Shown in pieces: positions 16,351 through 23,784 of a stretch of DNA of 32,701 nt (positions are counted from its first letter, which is position 1; each line of letters begins with the position of its first letter). A program made the position numbers and the translations under genes. The notes under the pieces are model-generated. The model was not told where the DNA came from. It did not search any database and was given only the letters and a program-made list of their open reading frames with translations. The stretch lies in NCBI GenBank assembly GCA_945878355.1, contig CAMCTC010000048.1, positions 1 to 32,701 on the forward strand. Reading direction: 5' to 3'. The stretch comes from Bordetella parapertussis. Lineage in GTDB: Bacteria; Pseudomonadota; Gammaproteobacteria; Burkholderiales; Burkholderiaceae_C.

Positions 16351-17291
16351 GCGTTGCTCCAAGACATGCCGGGCTGGCGAAATGCGTAACCGTTGCTGAA
16401 AAGTCCGGGCATGCCTGGCCAGGCCGCCGCCAGCCCGCTGGCCTGCGCACCGGCATTCATCACCGCATCGAAATCGGCGAGCACCTGCATGAAGCCCTGT
16501 GCGCAAGGCGACAGCCGCAAGCGCGTGACGCCGGCCGCACGCAGCGCCGGGCCGGCGTCGAGCAGGTTTTGTACCGTCGCCGACTGGGTTTGGGTGCCGT
16601 TGAGCACCAGAAAAGGCTGGCCTTCTGTGGACGACACCAGCAAGCCGTCGGGGTCGTCCAGGCAGCGAAACCCACAGTCGTCTCGGGTCAATTGGTGGTG
16701 GCGCGCGGTGAAGCAGCGCGCCGAAAAAGCCAGCGGCATGCGGCCGAAAGCCCAGGCCTCGGTGACCATCGCCAAGCCCTGAGGCGTGCGCACCGGGTCG
16801 GACGGCGGGTTGACCAAGGCCAGCGCTTCGATCGGCAATTCCAGCGGCGCGACCCAGCGGCTCGCACCCAGGTCGGCGTGCTCGCGCAAGGCATCGCGGC
16901 TGTAGATGTTGAGGTGTGGCCCCAGCACCAGCGGTACCCGCCCAGCTAGCAGTTGCAGCGCCGAGGCGTCACCGGCCTCGACCGCGAACGGCTGCTCGGC
17001 CTGTCGTTCAAGCAAGCGCAGGTCGGCCTCGCTCTCGATCAAGGTCTGCGACACCAGCACCACCTCCTTGCCGCTGGCCGCGAGTTCGCGCCCCAGTGCC
17101 AGCCAATCGGCCAAGCGCAACTCACGACGCCGAGCACAGACCGACTCGCCCAGCACCACGGTGTCGGCAGGGCTGTCGGCGACCTCGGCATAGAACCGCA
17201 TCAAGTTCTCGCGCGACCAGTGGTAGAGCACTGGCCCCACGGTCAAAGCCAGGCGCGCAACGCCCTCTGCAGGGGTCAGGGTCAATGTCAT
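16347..17291 (-). CDS. ubiV: UbiV, U32-family Fe-S protein for O2-independent ubiquinone hydroxylation
   Basis: 314 residues. The peptidase-U32 barrel begins LALTVGPVLYHWSRENLMRFY. The four [4Fe-4S] ligand cysteines are C52 (ESVCARRREL), C193, C206 and C210 (ARCFTARHHQ, DDCGFRC). The last three have exactly the spacing of E. coli C180, C193 and C197. UbiV forms a heterodimer with UbiU and hydroxylates the ring using prephenate-derived oxygen rather than O2. ATG 17291 is chosen over an upstream ATG because family similarity begins here. 25 bases separate it from ubiU. Confidence 0.93.
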   Translation of the reverse strand: MTLTLTPAEGVARLALTVGPVLYHWSRENLMRFYAEVADSPADTVVLGESVCARRRELRLADWLALGRELAASGKEVVLVSQTLIESEADLRLLERQAEQPFAVEAGDASALQLLAGRVPLVLGPHLNIYSRDALREHADLGASRWVAPLELPIEALALVNPPSDPVRTPQGLAMVTEAWAFGRMPLAFSARCFTARHHQLTRDDCGFRCLDDPDGLLVSSTEGQPFLVLNGTQTQSATVQNLLDAGPALRAAGVTRLRLSPCAQGFMQVLADFDAVMNAGAQASGLAAAWPGMPGLFSNGYAFRQPGMSWSNA

Positions 17292-17316
17292 CGTCGGGCT
17301 TCCGGGTGGTTCAGGG

Positions 17317-18363
17317 TCAGCGCCAGGGCCGGTCGTAGGCGCCCAGCGTGTGCTGCTGGCCTTCTGCATGGCGGGCCAGTGCGGCGCTCCAACCGGCTTG
17401 CACGCTGTAGCGCCCGCCCGACGCGCAAGCCTGGTCTATCGCGGCGCGCCAGACCCGCGTGACCTGTTCGACATAGGCTGCGCTGCGCTGCCGGCCTTCG
17501 ATCTTGATCGCCTTGACGCCCAGCGCCAGCAACTCGGGCAGGATCGCCAAGGTGTTCAGGCTGGTGGGCTCCTCGATCGCATAGCCGCGCTGGCCGTCAA
17601 CCACGAATCGACCCTTGCACAGCGTGGGGTAGCCGCGCGGCTCGTCGGGGGCGTAGACATCGATCAGCACGCTGTTGAGCCGCGACTGCACGCCGTCGGG
17701 ACCCTCTTGCCAGCGCACCGCCGAAGGCGGCGAGCACACACCGGCATTGTTCGGCGATTGGCCCGTCACGTAGGACGACAGCGTGCAGCGGCCCTCGACC
17801 ATCACGCACAAGCTGCCGAATCCGAAGACCTCGACATCGACATCGGTGTGGCGGACCACCTCACCGACTTGCTGCAGCGTCAGCACGCGTGGCAGCACTG
17901 CGCGCTGGATGCCGTAACGGCTGCGGTAAAACTCGATCGCGGCATGGCTGGTGGCTGAGGCCTGCACCGACAGGTGCAAGCGCAGCGTCGGATGGTGGTC
18001 GCGGCAATAACCCATCACCGCGGTGTCAGCGACGATCAAGGCGTCGGCGCCGAGCAAGACCGCCCGGTCGACCGCGCGCCGCCAGGGACCACCGTCGCGC
18101 GCGTCGGCGAAGGTGTTCAGCGCCATCAGCACCCGAGCGCCGCGGGCATGGGCGTAAGCCACACCGTCGCGCACCTGCTCGTCGTCGAAATTCAGACCGG
18201 CGAAATTGCGCGCGTTGGTGGCGTCCTTCAAGCCCAGGTAGACCGCATCGGCGCCCGCCCCCACAGCAGCCTGCAGCGCTCGCAGCGAACCGGCGGGGCA
18301 CACCAACTCGGGCGCTGCAGGCTGCGGCGCGTCGTTCGCATCGCCCGTATGGCGTTGATTCAT
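17317..18363 (-). CDS. ubiU: UbiU, U32-family Fe-S protein for O2-independent ubiquinone hydroxylation
   Basis: 348 residues with the U32 signature ELVCPAGSLRALQAAVGAGADAVYLGL near the start. It contains C186, C193, C210 and C249 (SLCVMVEGRC, AGVCSP, PTLCKGR). All four are spaced exactly as E. coli C169, C176, C193 and C232, so the 4Fe-4S site is intact. First gene of the ubiUVT run, transcribed leftward. The first ~17 residues (MNQRHTGDANDAPQPAA) are a polar extension. I looked for an FNR-type TTGAT-N4-ATCAA site in the ~80 bases upstream and found none. Confidence 0.93.
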   Translation of the reverse strand: MNQRHTGDANDAPQPAAPELVCPAGSLRALQAAVGAGADAVYLGLKDATNARNFAGLNFDDEQVRDGVAYAHARGARVLMALNTFADARDGGPWRRAVDRAVLLGADALIVADTAVMGYCRDHHPTLRLHLSVQASATSHAAIEFYRSRYGIQRAVLPRVLTLQQVGEVVRHTDVDVEVFGFGSLCVMVEGRCTLSSYVTGQSPNNAGVCSPPSAVRWQEGPDGVQSRLNSVLIDVYAPDEPRGYPTLCKGRFVVDGQRGYAIEEPTSLNTLAILPELLALGVKAIKIEGRQRSAAYVEQVTRVWRAAIDQACASGGRYSVQAGWSAALARHAEGQQHTLGAYDRPWR

Positions 18364-18444
18364 GCCCCCACCTCGCTGTAGCCTGAGCGCGCCCTGTGGC
18401 AGGCGCGAAAGTCAGGCACTGTAGGCATTTCGGCGCGCCAGGCC

Positions 18445-18690
18445 ATGCGGCGCATCAAACTAGCAGCCGGCTTGCAGTCCCTGATCCAGCAACTGAGTTC
18501 GCCCACGGCCGGCAGCGCCGGCAGCGCAGCCAATCCCAGCCAGGCCGCACTGCAGCAGAGTTTTGCCAGCCTGCTGTCCGTCAACGGTTCCTCGGGCAGC
18601 ACCAGCAGCTTGGCGAACTTTCTGCAAACCATGTCGCAGGATTTGCAGGGCACATCTTCCACAGGCATCGTGGCCAACACCAAGGCCTAG
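18445..18690 (+). CDS. Small Ser/Gln/Gly-rich protein (81 aa), possible C-terminal remnant
   Basis: 81 residues, divergent from ubiU. Text such as LAAGLQSLIQQLSSP, ALQQSFASLLSVNG and LANFLQTMSQDLQG ending GIVANTKA looks like the C-terminal tail found in longer Burkholderiales proteins of unknown role. The frame is open upstream to a stop at 18379-18381, but the added residues do not look like a folded domain. No good SD precedes the ATG. It may be a real small gene or a remnant of a longer one whose 5' part was lost. Confidence 0.5.
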   Translation: MRRIKLAAGLQSLIQQLSSPTAGSAGSAANPSQAALQQSFASLLSVNGSSGSTSSLANFLQTMSQDLQGTSSTGIVANTKA

Positions 18691-18818
18691 CGGCATGCCC
18701 CTCTGCCAAGGCTGAATCGTCGGAGAACTTTGGACCGCGAAAAATCAGCACAGATCGGAACTGGCCCGAGTGCATTGATGTTCCAATACGGGCCTTTTGA
18801 CACTCGCCGGAGATCCGT

Positions 18819-19700
18819 ATGTCCAAGCCGTCAACATCCGCCATCACGTTCACATCGTTTCTGAACGCGGCCACTGTGCTCAGCTTCAGCGCGCTGCTGC
18901 AAGCCTGCGGCGGCGGAGGCACTGCCACACCGGTTAGCACCGCAGCCACCGTCACCGGCCTGAGCCAGGACCGCCTGAGCTATGGCCGCCTCAGCACCTT
19001 CACCGCCACCGGAACCAATCTGAGCACGGGCGTGGCGTTCAGCGCCACAGGATGCGATGGCCTGGCGATGGTCGCCGGCGGCAGCGCGACCCAACAGGTC
19101 TTCACCTGCACACCGAACAAGGCGCTCAGCGTGCGGGTCGGCGCCACAGCCAGCGGCAGCGAGTTCTACAACTCGACCCAAGCCGTGCCGAAGCCGCGGG
19201 TGACGCTGACCACCTCGATGGGGGTGGCTGTGGTCGAGTTGGAGCCAGCGGTGGTGGCGATCACCGTCGACAACTTCCTGGCCTATGTCAAGAGTGGCTT
19301 CTACAACGGCACGATCTTCCACCGCGTGATCAAGGACTTCATGAACCAGGGCGGCGGGTTCACCGCTGTGGCCGGCGGCACACTGACGCCGCAAGCCAAT
19401 GTGCGGGCGCCTATCGTGCTCGAGACCAACAAAGGCCTGAACAACGTCAAGTACAGCATCGCGATGGCGCGCACATCGGCTTCAGATTCAGCGACTGCGC
19501 AGTTCTTCGTCAATGCGGTGAACAACAGCTTCCTGGACTACGCCAGCGCCGCATCACCTGGCTACGCGGTGTTCGGCAATATCGTCAGCGGCCAGACGGT
19601 GATCGACGCGATGAACGCCGTGGCGACACGCACCGTCGGCGCCTTCGCTGACGTCCCCGCCACCGACATCGTGCTGCAAAAGGCAGAGCAGACCCAGTGA
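18819..19700 (+). CDS. Cyclophilin-type peptidyl-prolyl isomerase, predicted lipoprotein
   Basis: 293 residues. An N-terminal hydrophobic segment ends in the lipobox LQAC with C30, followed by a glycine run, so it is probably lipid-anchored in the outer membrane or periplasm. Residues ~45-120 form a beta-rich linker (SYGRLSTFTATGTNLS), possibly Ig-like. The cyclophilin domain (~125-290) has the catalytic-region TIFHRVIKDFMNQGG, then SATAQFFVNAVNNSFLDY and YAVFGNIVSGQTVIDAM. The role would be folding of exported proteins. SD GGAG sits six bases upstream of the ATG. A perfect hairpin follows the gene. Confidence 0.88.
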   Translation: MSKPSTSAITFTSFLNAATVLSFSALLQACGGGGTATPVSTAATVTGLSQDRLSYGRLSTFTATGTNLSTGVAFSATGCDGLAMVAGGSATQQVFTCTPNKALSVRVGATASGSEFYNSTQAVPKPRVTLTTSMGVAVVELEPAVVAITVDNFLAYVKSGFYNGTIFHRVIKDFMNQGGGFTAVAGGTLTPQANVRAPIVLETNKGLNNVKYSIAMARTSASDSATAQFFVNAVNNSFLDYASAASPGYAVFGNIVSGQTVIDAMNAVATRTVGAFADVPATDIVLQKAEQTQ

Positions 19701-19745
19701 GGGGCGCCGCCGGCGAGCTGGGCTCGCCGCGTCGGCCAAAAACAA

Positions 19746-19777
19746 GACAAGACAGCTGGGATGATCGCTGTCTTGTC
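19746..19777. terminator. Perfect 11-bp hairpin between convergent genes
   Basis: GACAAGACAGC and its exact reverse complement flank a 10-base loop, between the stops of the cyclophilin gene (+) and the aldolase gene (-). Its place suggests a shared bidirectional terminator. The T content in the arm is low, so it is a hairpin rather than a textbook intrinsic terminator. Confidence 0.6.
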
Positions 19778-19797
19778 CGTCGCGCTGAGCGGACGCT

Positions 19798-20577
19798 TCA
19801 GCGCAGGTTGCCGACTTCCTTCCAAACGTCAGCAACCGCTTCCAACGCGGCTTTGGCCATCAAGCCGCTGTCGTTGGCGATGGTCGTTAGCCTAAAGCCC
19901 ATCTTGATCATTCGCGCTGAGTACTCAGCGGTGCCGCAGTGGATGCCAGCGTAGATGCCGCGCTTGCTGCATTCAGCGATCAGTCGCTCGTAGATCTTGA
20001 GGATTTCCGGATCTTCATGGTCGAGCTTGGGTGTCTTGCCCATCGAAAACGCCAAATCGCTGGGGCCGACATAGATGCCGTCGATACCTTTGACATCCAG
20101 GATCGCTTCGAGATTGTCCAGCGCTTGCTTGGTCTCGATCATCGGGATCACCAGGATCTCGTCGTTGGCGATCTTCTGGTAGTCGCTCGCCACGCCATAG
20201 GTGCCATGGCGGATCGGGCCGTTGCTGCGGGTGCCGAGCGGCGGATAGCGGCAGGAAGAGACCAGCGACTCGGCTTGCTCGCGGGTGTTGATCATCGGTG
20301 CGATCACGCCCCAGGCGCCGCCGTCCAGTGCCTTGCCGATGATGCCGGGCTCGTTCCAAGGCACGCGCACCAGACGCGCCACCGGATGCCGCTCCATCGC
20401 CTGGAAACACTGCACCATCGACTGGTAGTCCTGCACGCCATGCTGCATGTCGACCGTGACGCTGTCGAAACCACATTGCGCGATCACTTCAGCCGAAAAT
20501 CCAGACGGGATGGCAAGCCATCCGTTGACGGCTGCCTTGCCGGCCTTCCAGCGGGCCTTGAGAGAGTTGGTGCTCAT
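19798..20577 (-). CDS. HpcH/HpaI-type class II aldolase
   Basis: 259 residues of the HpcH/HpaI TIM-barrel family. FDSVTVDMQHGVQDY near the start and RLVRVPWNEPG (substrate-binding Arg) are followed by MIETKQALDN (metal-binding Glu) and IYVGPSDLAFSMG (metal-binding Asp). LGTRSNGPIRHGTYG is typical of the trans-2,4-dihydroxy-hept-2-enedioate aldolase subgroup. It cleaves a 4-hydroxy-2-oxoacid to pyruvate or an analogue plus an aldehyde, and is often promiscuous. SD AAGGA stands seven bases before the ATG. No 4-hydroxyphenylacetate meta-cleavage genes are close, so its pathway is open. Confidence 0.88.
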   Translation of the reverse strand: MSTNSLKARWKAGKAAVNGWLAIPSGFSAEVIAQCGFDSVTVDMQHGVQDYQSMVQCFQAMERHPVARLVRVPWNEPGIIGKALDGGAWGVIAPMINTREQAESLVSSCRYPPLGTRSNGPIRHGTYGVASDYQKIANDEILVIPMIETKQALDNLEAILDVKGIDGIYVGPSDLAFSMGKTPKLDHEDPEILKIYERLIAECSKRGIYAGIHCGTAEYSARMIKMGFRLTTIANDSGLMAKAALEAVADVWKEVGNLR

Positions 20578-20703
20578 CGTCGTTGATCCTTGCCTGAGGG
20601 TTTTGGGAATCGGGTCCGGGAAACTTTCGATCCGCGCCAATTTTCGCGGGCCGGCGCCAGGACACTTTGGCTGTATACCGCAGCCGCAAGCGCCAAGCTG
20701 CGC

Positions 20704-22167
20704 TCAAGGCGACACGGTTGCGCGCTCGGCCAGCCGCATGCTCAAGCCCACCGGCGACATTGCGAAAGCCAGGCGTTCGCGGGCCTCGGCACCATCAGGG
20801 GTGTCGACACCGGCGATGTCGAAGCCACCCAACAGCACGGCCAGCGCCATCTTCATCTCCAGCAGCGCCAGGTAGCGCCCCGGGCAGATGCGGGGACCGG
20901 CGCCAAACGGCATCGAGATACGCTTGGCCGAACTCGCGACCTGGCCCGGCCCGCCCTCGCCGGCGAGCCAGCGCTCGGGCTCGAAAGAGGCTGCCCGCGG
21001 CAGGTGCTCGTCGCTGACGCTGTCGCGGCGCAGCAGGCTGATCACCACGGTGCCTGCGGGCACGTGCACATTGCCAACGTTCTGGTCGTGCAGCGCTTGC
21101 AGCGGCATGATTGGCGCCACCGGCTTGAGCCGCATGGTCTCGTGCACACAGGCCTCGACATAGTCTAGCTGGCCCAGTTGCTCCAGCGTCAACGCCGCCG
21201 GATCGCCAGCCACCCGCCGCACCTCCTCGATGGCGCGGGCCAGCGCCACAGGGTGGCGCCACAGCAGGTGGATGGTCCAGGCCAAGGTGTTGGCGGTGGT
21301 GTCCTCGCCGGCCAGCAGCATCGTCAGCACATTGCCAGCCACCTGCGCATCGCTGATGCCGCTGTCGGGCGCGTCGGCGGCGACGATCATCGCCTCGAGC
21401 AGGTTGCGCGGGTGAACCCGCAACTCGGGATCTGCCACCAGCCTGTCTCTGGCCTGGGCGATAAAGCCCGCCACCGCCGACTTGACCTCGACCAGGCTTT
21501 GCTCAAGCTGGCGGTCGGCGGTCGAGCGCCACCAACGCCAGACCGGCAGCGGCGCGAGCAAGCGCCGGCCCAGCGCCGGGAAGATCTTGTCGAGGTGCTG
21601 CTGGATCACGTCGTCATCCGATTCCAGCGTGTTGACCTCGGCACCGAAGGCCAGACCGGCGATCGCGTCGACCGTGTAGCGCATCAGGTCGGCCTGCAGG
21701 TCGATCGACTGCTGGTCGCAAGCGGCTTTCTGCCAACGCCCACGCAGCCGTTGCGCGACCTGCAACAGCGACGGAAAGTAGCCCTTGACATGCGCCGGGT
21801 CGAACCCGGCCATCACCATGCGGCGCTGCGCCCGCCAGGCGTCGCCGCTGGCGCCGAAAACGCCTGGCGGCAAGCCCATCTCGAGGCCTATCTTCTCGAG
21901 CTTGATCGTGCGTCGAAAGCCATCGGGCCGGTCGCGCAAGATCGCTGCCACCAGCGTATGGTCGGCGACCACCAGGATGCGGCGGCCGGCAGCGCGCAAG
22001 TGGAACATCGCGCCGAACTCGCGGCACCACTGCTCAAGCTGCAGATGAAAGCGCCTGGGCTCGATCTGGAACATGTTGCCCAGCCAGGGCAGGCCACGCG
22101 GGCCCGGCAAGTCGTCGATGCGGCGCAGCGCGGTGGCGGCGGGACGGTTGGCGTCAATCACGGTCAT
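20704..22167 (-). CDS. Cytochrome P450
   Basis: 487 residues with all P450 landmarks. A proline-rich start IDDLPGPRGLPWLGNM leads to the I-helix oxygen-binding AGEDTTANT (286-294) and the K-helix ExxR (ETMR, 343-346). The heme-binding loop FGAGPRICPGR carries the thiolate C428. There is no N-terminal membrane anchor, so it is soluble. The P-G-P-x-G start and lack of a fused reductase resemble the fatty-acid/alkane-type bacterial class; a ferredoxin or reductase partner is not in this window. ATG 22167 overlaps the stop of the upstream FNT channel by ATGA, with GGAG upstream. Substrate unknown. Confidence 0.93.
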   Translation of the reverse strand: MTVIDANRPAATALRRIDDLPGPRGLPWLGNMFQIEPRRFHLQLEQWCREFGAMFHLRAAGRRILVVADHTLVAAILRDRPDGFRRTIKLEKIGLEMGLPPGVFGASGDAWRAQRRMVMAGFDPAHVKGYFPSLLQVAQRLRGRWQKAACDQQSIDLQADLMRYTVDAIAGLAFGAEVNTLESDDDVIQQHLDKIFPALGRRLLAPLPVWRWWRSTADRQLEQSLVEVKSAVAGFIAQARDRLVADPELRVHPRNLLEAMIVAADAPDSGISDAQVAGNVLTMLLAGEDTTANTLAWTIHLLWRHPVALARAIEEVRRVAGDPAALTLEQLGQLDYVEACVHETMRLKPVAPIMPLQALHDQNVGNVHVPAGTVVISLLRRDSVSDEHLPRAASFEPERWLAGEGGPGQVASSAKRISMPFGAGPRICPGRYLALLEMKMALAVLLGGFDIAGVDTPDGAEARERLAFAMSPVGLSMRLAERATVSP

Positions 22168-23012
22168 CGGGAATCTCCAGTCGGCGCTGCGCCGTCGGCA
22201 AGGGGTTGGGTGGTGGCGCCGGCTGCCGCAGGTCTGAGGTAGATCACCCAGTAGACCAGCGCGACCAGCACGCTGCCGCCGACGATGTTGCCAGCGATCA
22301 CCGCCGCCAATCGCGCCAGCAAGGCCAGCGCGTCCAGCGGCGCGCCCAGCAGCAGCGCGAACGGGAAGAAATACAGGTTGGCGATCGAATGCTCGAAGCC
22401 TGCAGCGACGAAGGCTGTGACCGGGAACACGATCGCCAGCACCTTGTCGGTCAGGCTGCGCCCGCCCAGTGCCATCCACACCGCCATGCACACCAGCAGG
22501 TTGCACAACACGCCGCGCCAGAAAGCCTCGGCCAGAGGCATCGCCAGTTTGGCGTTGGCGATGCGTGTCACCGCCTGGCCGACCGCACCCTGGTTGAGCG
22601 CGCCCTGACCTGCAGCCCAGGCCAGCAAGGCCAGGCCGGCCGCGCCGACCGCATTGGCTGCGAGCGCCACCGCCCAGTTGCGCAGCAGCTCGGCCGTGCT
22701 CAAGCGCCGACTGGCCCAGGCCATCGCCAGCAGGTTGTTGCCAGTGAACAGTTCGGCCCCCGCCACGCTGACCAGGATCAGCCCGAGCGAGAACACCAGC
22801 CCACCCAGCAAGCGCGAAGCCGCAAAGCCCAGGCTGGCGTCGCTGGCCACCAGCGTGAACATCAGTGCGCCCAAGCCTATGAAAGCCCCGGCCAGCACCC
22901 CCAGCAGCGCCAGGCTCAGCAGCGGCAGCCTGGCCTTGGCGACGCCGACCTCGGCCACGCGGGCCGCAATCTGCGGCGGTGAATAGGCATCGAGCCCAAA
23001 GATCTCAGCCAT
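22164..23012 (-). CDS. Formate/nitrite transporter (FNT) family channel
   Basis: 282 residues, about six membrane helices, the usual FNT size. AELFTGNN (87-93) is the family signature. EHSIANLYFFP carries the pore histidine (H208, like FocA H209) and AGNIVGGSVL is the second signature. The channel would pass formate, nitrite or another small monoacid anion across the inner membrane. ATG 23012 is chosen because MAEIFGLDAYSP is the family start; an upstream ATG adds a non-conserved 31 residues. The gene overlaps the P450 start by four bases, an unusual partnership. Confidence 0.9.
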   Translation of the reverse strand: MAEIFGLDAYSPPQIAARVAEVGVAKARLPLLSLALLGVLAGAFIGLGALMFTLVASDASLGFAASRLLGGLVFSLGLILVSVAGAELFTGNNLLAMAWASRRLSTAELLRNWAVALAANAVGAAGLALLAWAAGQGALNQGAVGQAVTRIANAKLAMPLAEAFWRGVLCNLLVCMAVWMALGGRSLTDKVLAIVFPVTAFVAAGFEHSIANLYFFPFALLLGAPLDALALLARLAAVIAGNIVGGSVLVALVYWVIYLRPAAAGATTQPLADGAAPTGDSR

Positions 23013-23129
23013 CGCATCAAACCTTGTTTGCCAGGGTTGTCTGGGTATCGGCGGCAAGGCAAGCCTGGCTGTCCGATCCCGCTCAAGAAAATGTGGCTTG
23101 GCCACTTTGCTTGAACCCCCGTAGGGCGC

Positions 23130-23147
23130 GGCCGGCGTCGGCCGGCC
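23130..23147 (-). terminator. GGCCGGC hairpin after the DUF1993 gene
   Basis: A perfect 7-bp GC-only stem, GGCCGGC and GCCGGCC around GTCG, lies downstream of the DUF1993 stop on the minus strand, flanked by C-run and G-run outer arms. No T-tract follows. It is a plausible transcript-end hairpin in the 184-bp gap. Confidence 0.35.
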
Positions 23148-23196
23148 TCGGGGTGCTCAATGTCGCTGCGGGACCAGGCGCCGGATTGCGACGCGG

Positions 23197-23706
23197 TCAG
23201 TAGCTGCCGACGTAGTCCTTTTTGCCGACTTCAACGCCGTTGTGCCGCAGGATCGCGTAAGCGGTCGTGACATGGAAAAAGAAGTGCGGCAGACCGTAGT
23301 TCAACAGATAGGACTGGCCGCTGAAACGCTTTTCCTTGGGCGTGCCGGCCTGGGTGACGATCTCGCGCGTCTCGCAACCCTCGAACCTCGCCGGCGCCAA
23401 GCCGTCGATGAAGGCCAGGGTCTTGGCGATGCGCGCCCGAAGGTCGGCAAAGCCCTGTTCGCTGTCGTCTGAAGCCGGCACCTCGGCGCCGGCAAGCCGC
23501 GCCGACACGCTCTTGGCGAAGTCGCATGCGACCTGGACCTGGCGCAGCAGCGCGAACATGTCGGGGTACAAACGGGCTTGCAGCAGCGCGTTGGGCTCGA
23601 TCTTGCGCGCTGCGGCGTCGGCCTCGGCGATCGCGAGCACCTTGCTCAAACCCCCGAGCATCTGCTTGAAGACGGTGTTGGCGGTGGTGTAGGTCGGTGA
23701 GGTCAT
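23197..23706 (-). CDS. DUF1993 domain-containing protein
   Basis: 170 residues matching the DUF1993 four-helix bundle family. VFKQMLGGLSKVLAIAEADA is near the start, LLQARLYPDMFALLRQVQVACDFAK in the middle, and YLLNYGLPHFFFHVTTAYAILRHNGVEVGKKDY near the end. It is related to DinB-like bundles; function unknown. ATG 23706 is used because upstream codons are not family-like. It is the last gene after the amidase, with 78 bases between them. Confidence 0.88.
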   Translation of the reverse strand: MTSPTYTTANTVFKQMLGGLSKVLAIAEADAAARKIEPNALLQARLYPDMFALLRQVQVACDFAKSVSARLAGAEVPASDDSEQGFADLRARIAKTLAFIDGLAPARFEGCETREIVTQAGTPKEKRFSGQSYLLNYGLPHFFFHVTTAYAILRHNGVEVGKKDYVGSY

Positions 23707-23784
23707 GGTAGGGCCCGGGGGCGGAGAGTGAGAGGATTCGCAGCGCCGCATTGGAACATCGGGGGCAATCTCCCTACCCGGGCA

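Noticed and set aside
18364..18444. FNR box upstream of ubiU
   Set aside because: No TTGAT-N4-ATCAA-like palindrome was found by eye; the TTGATTCATG near 18354 lies inside the start of ubiU and has no second arm.
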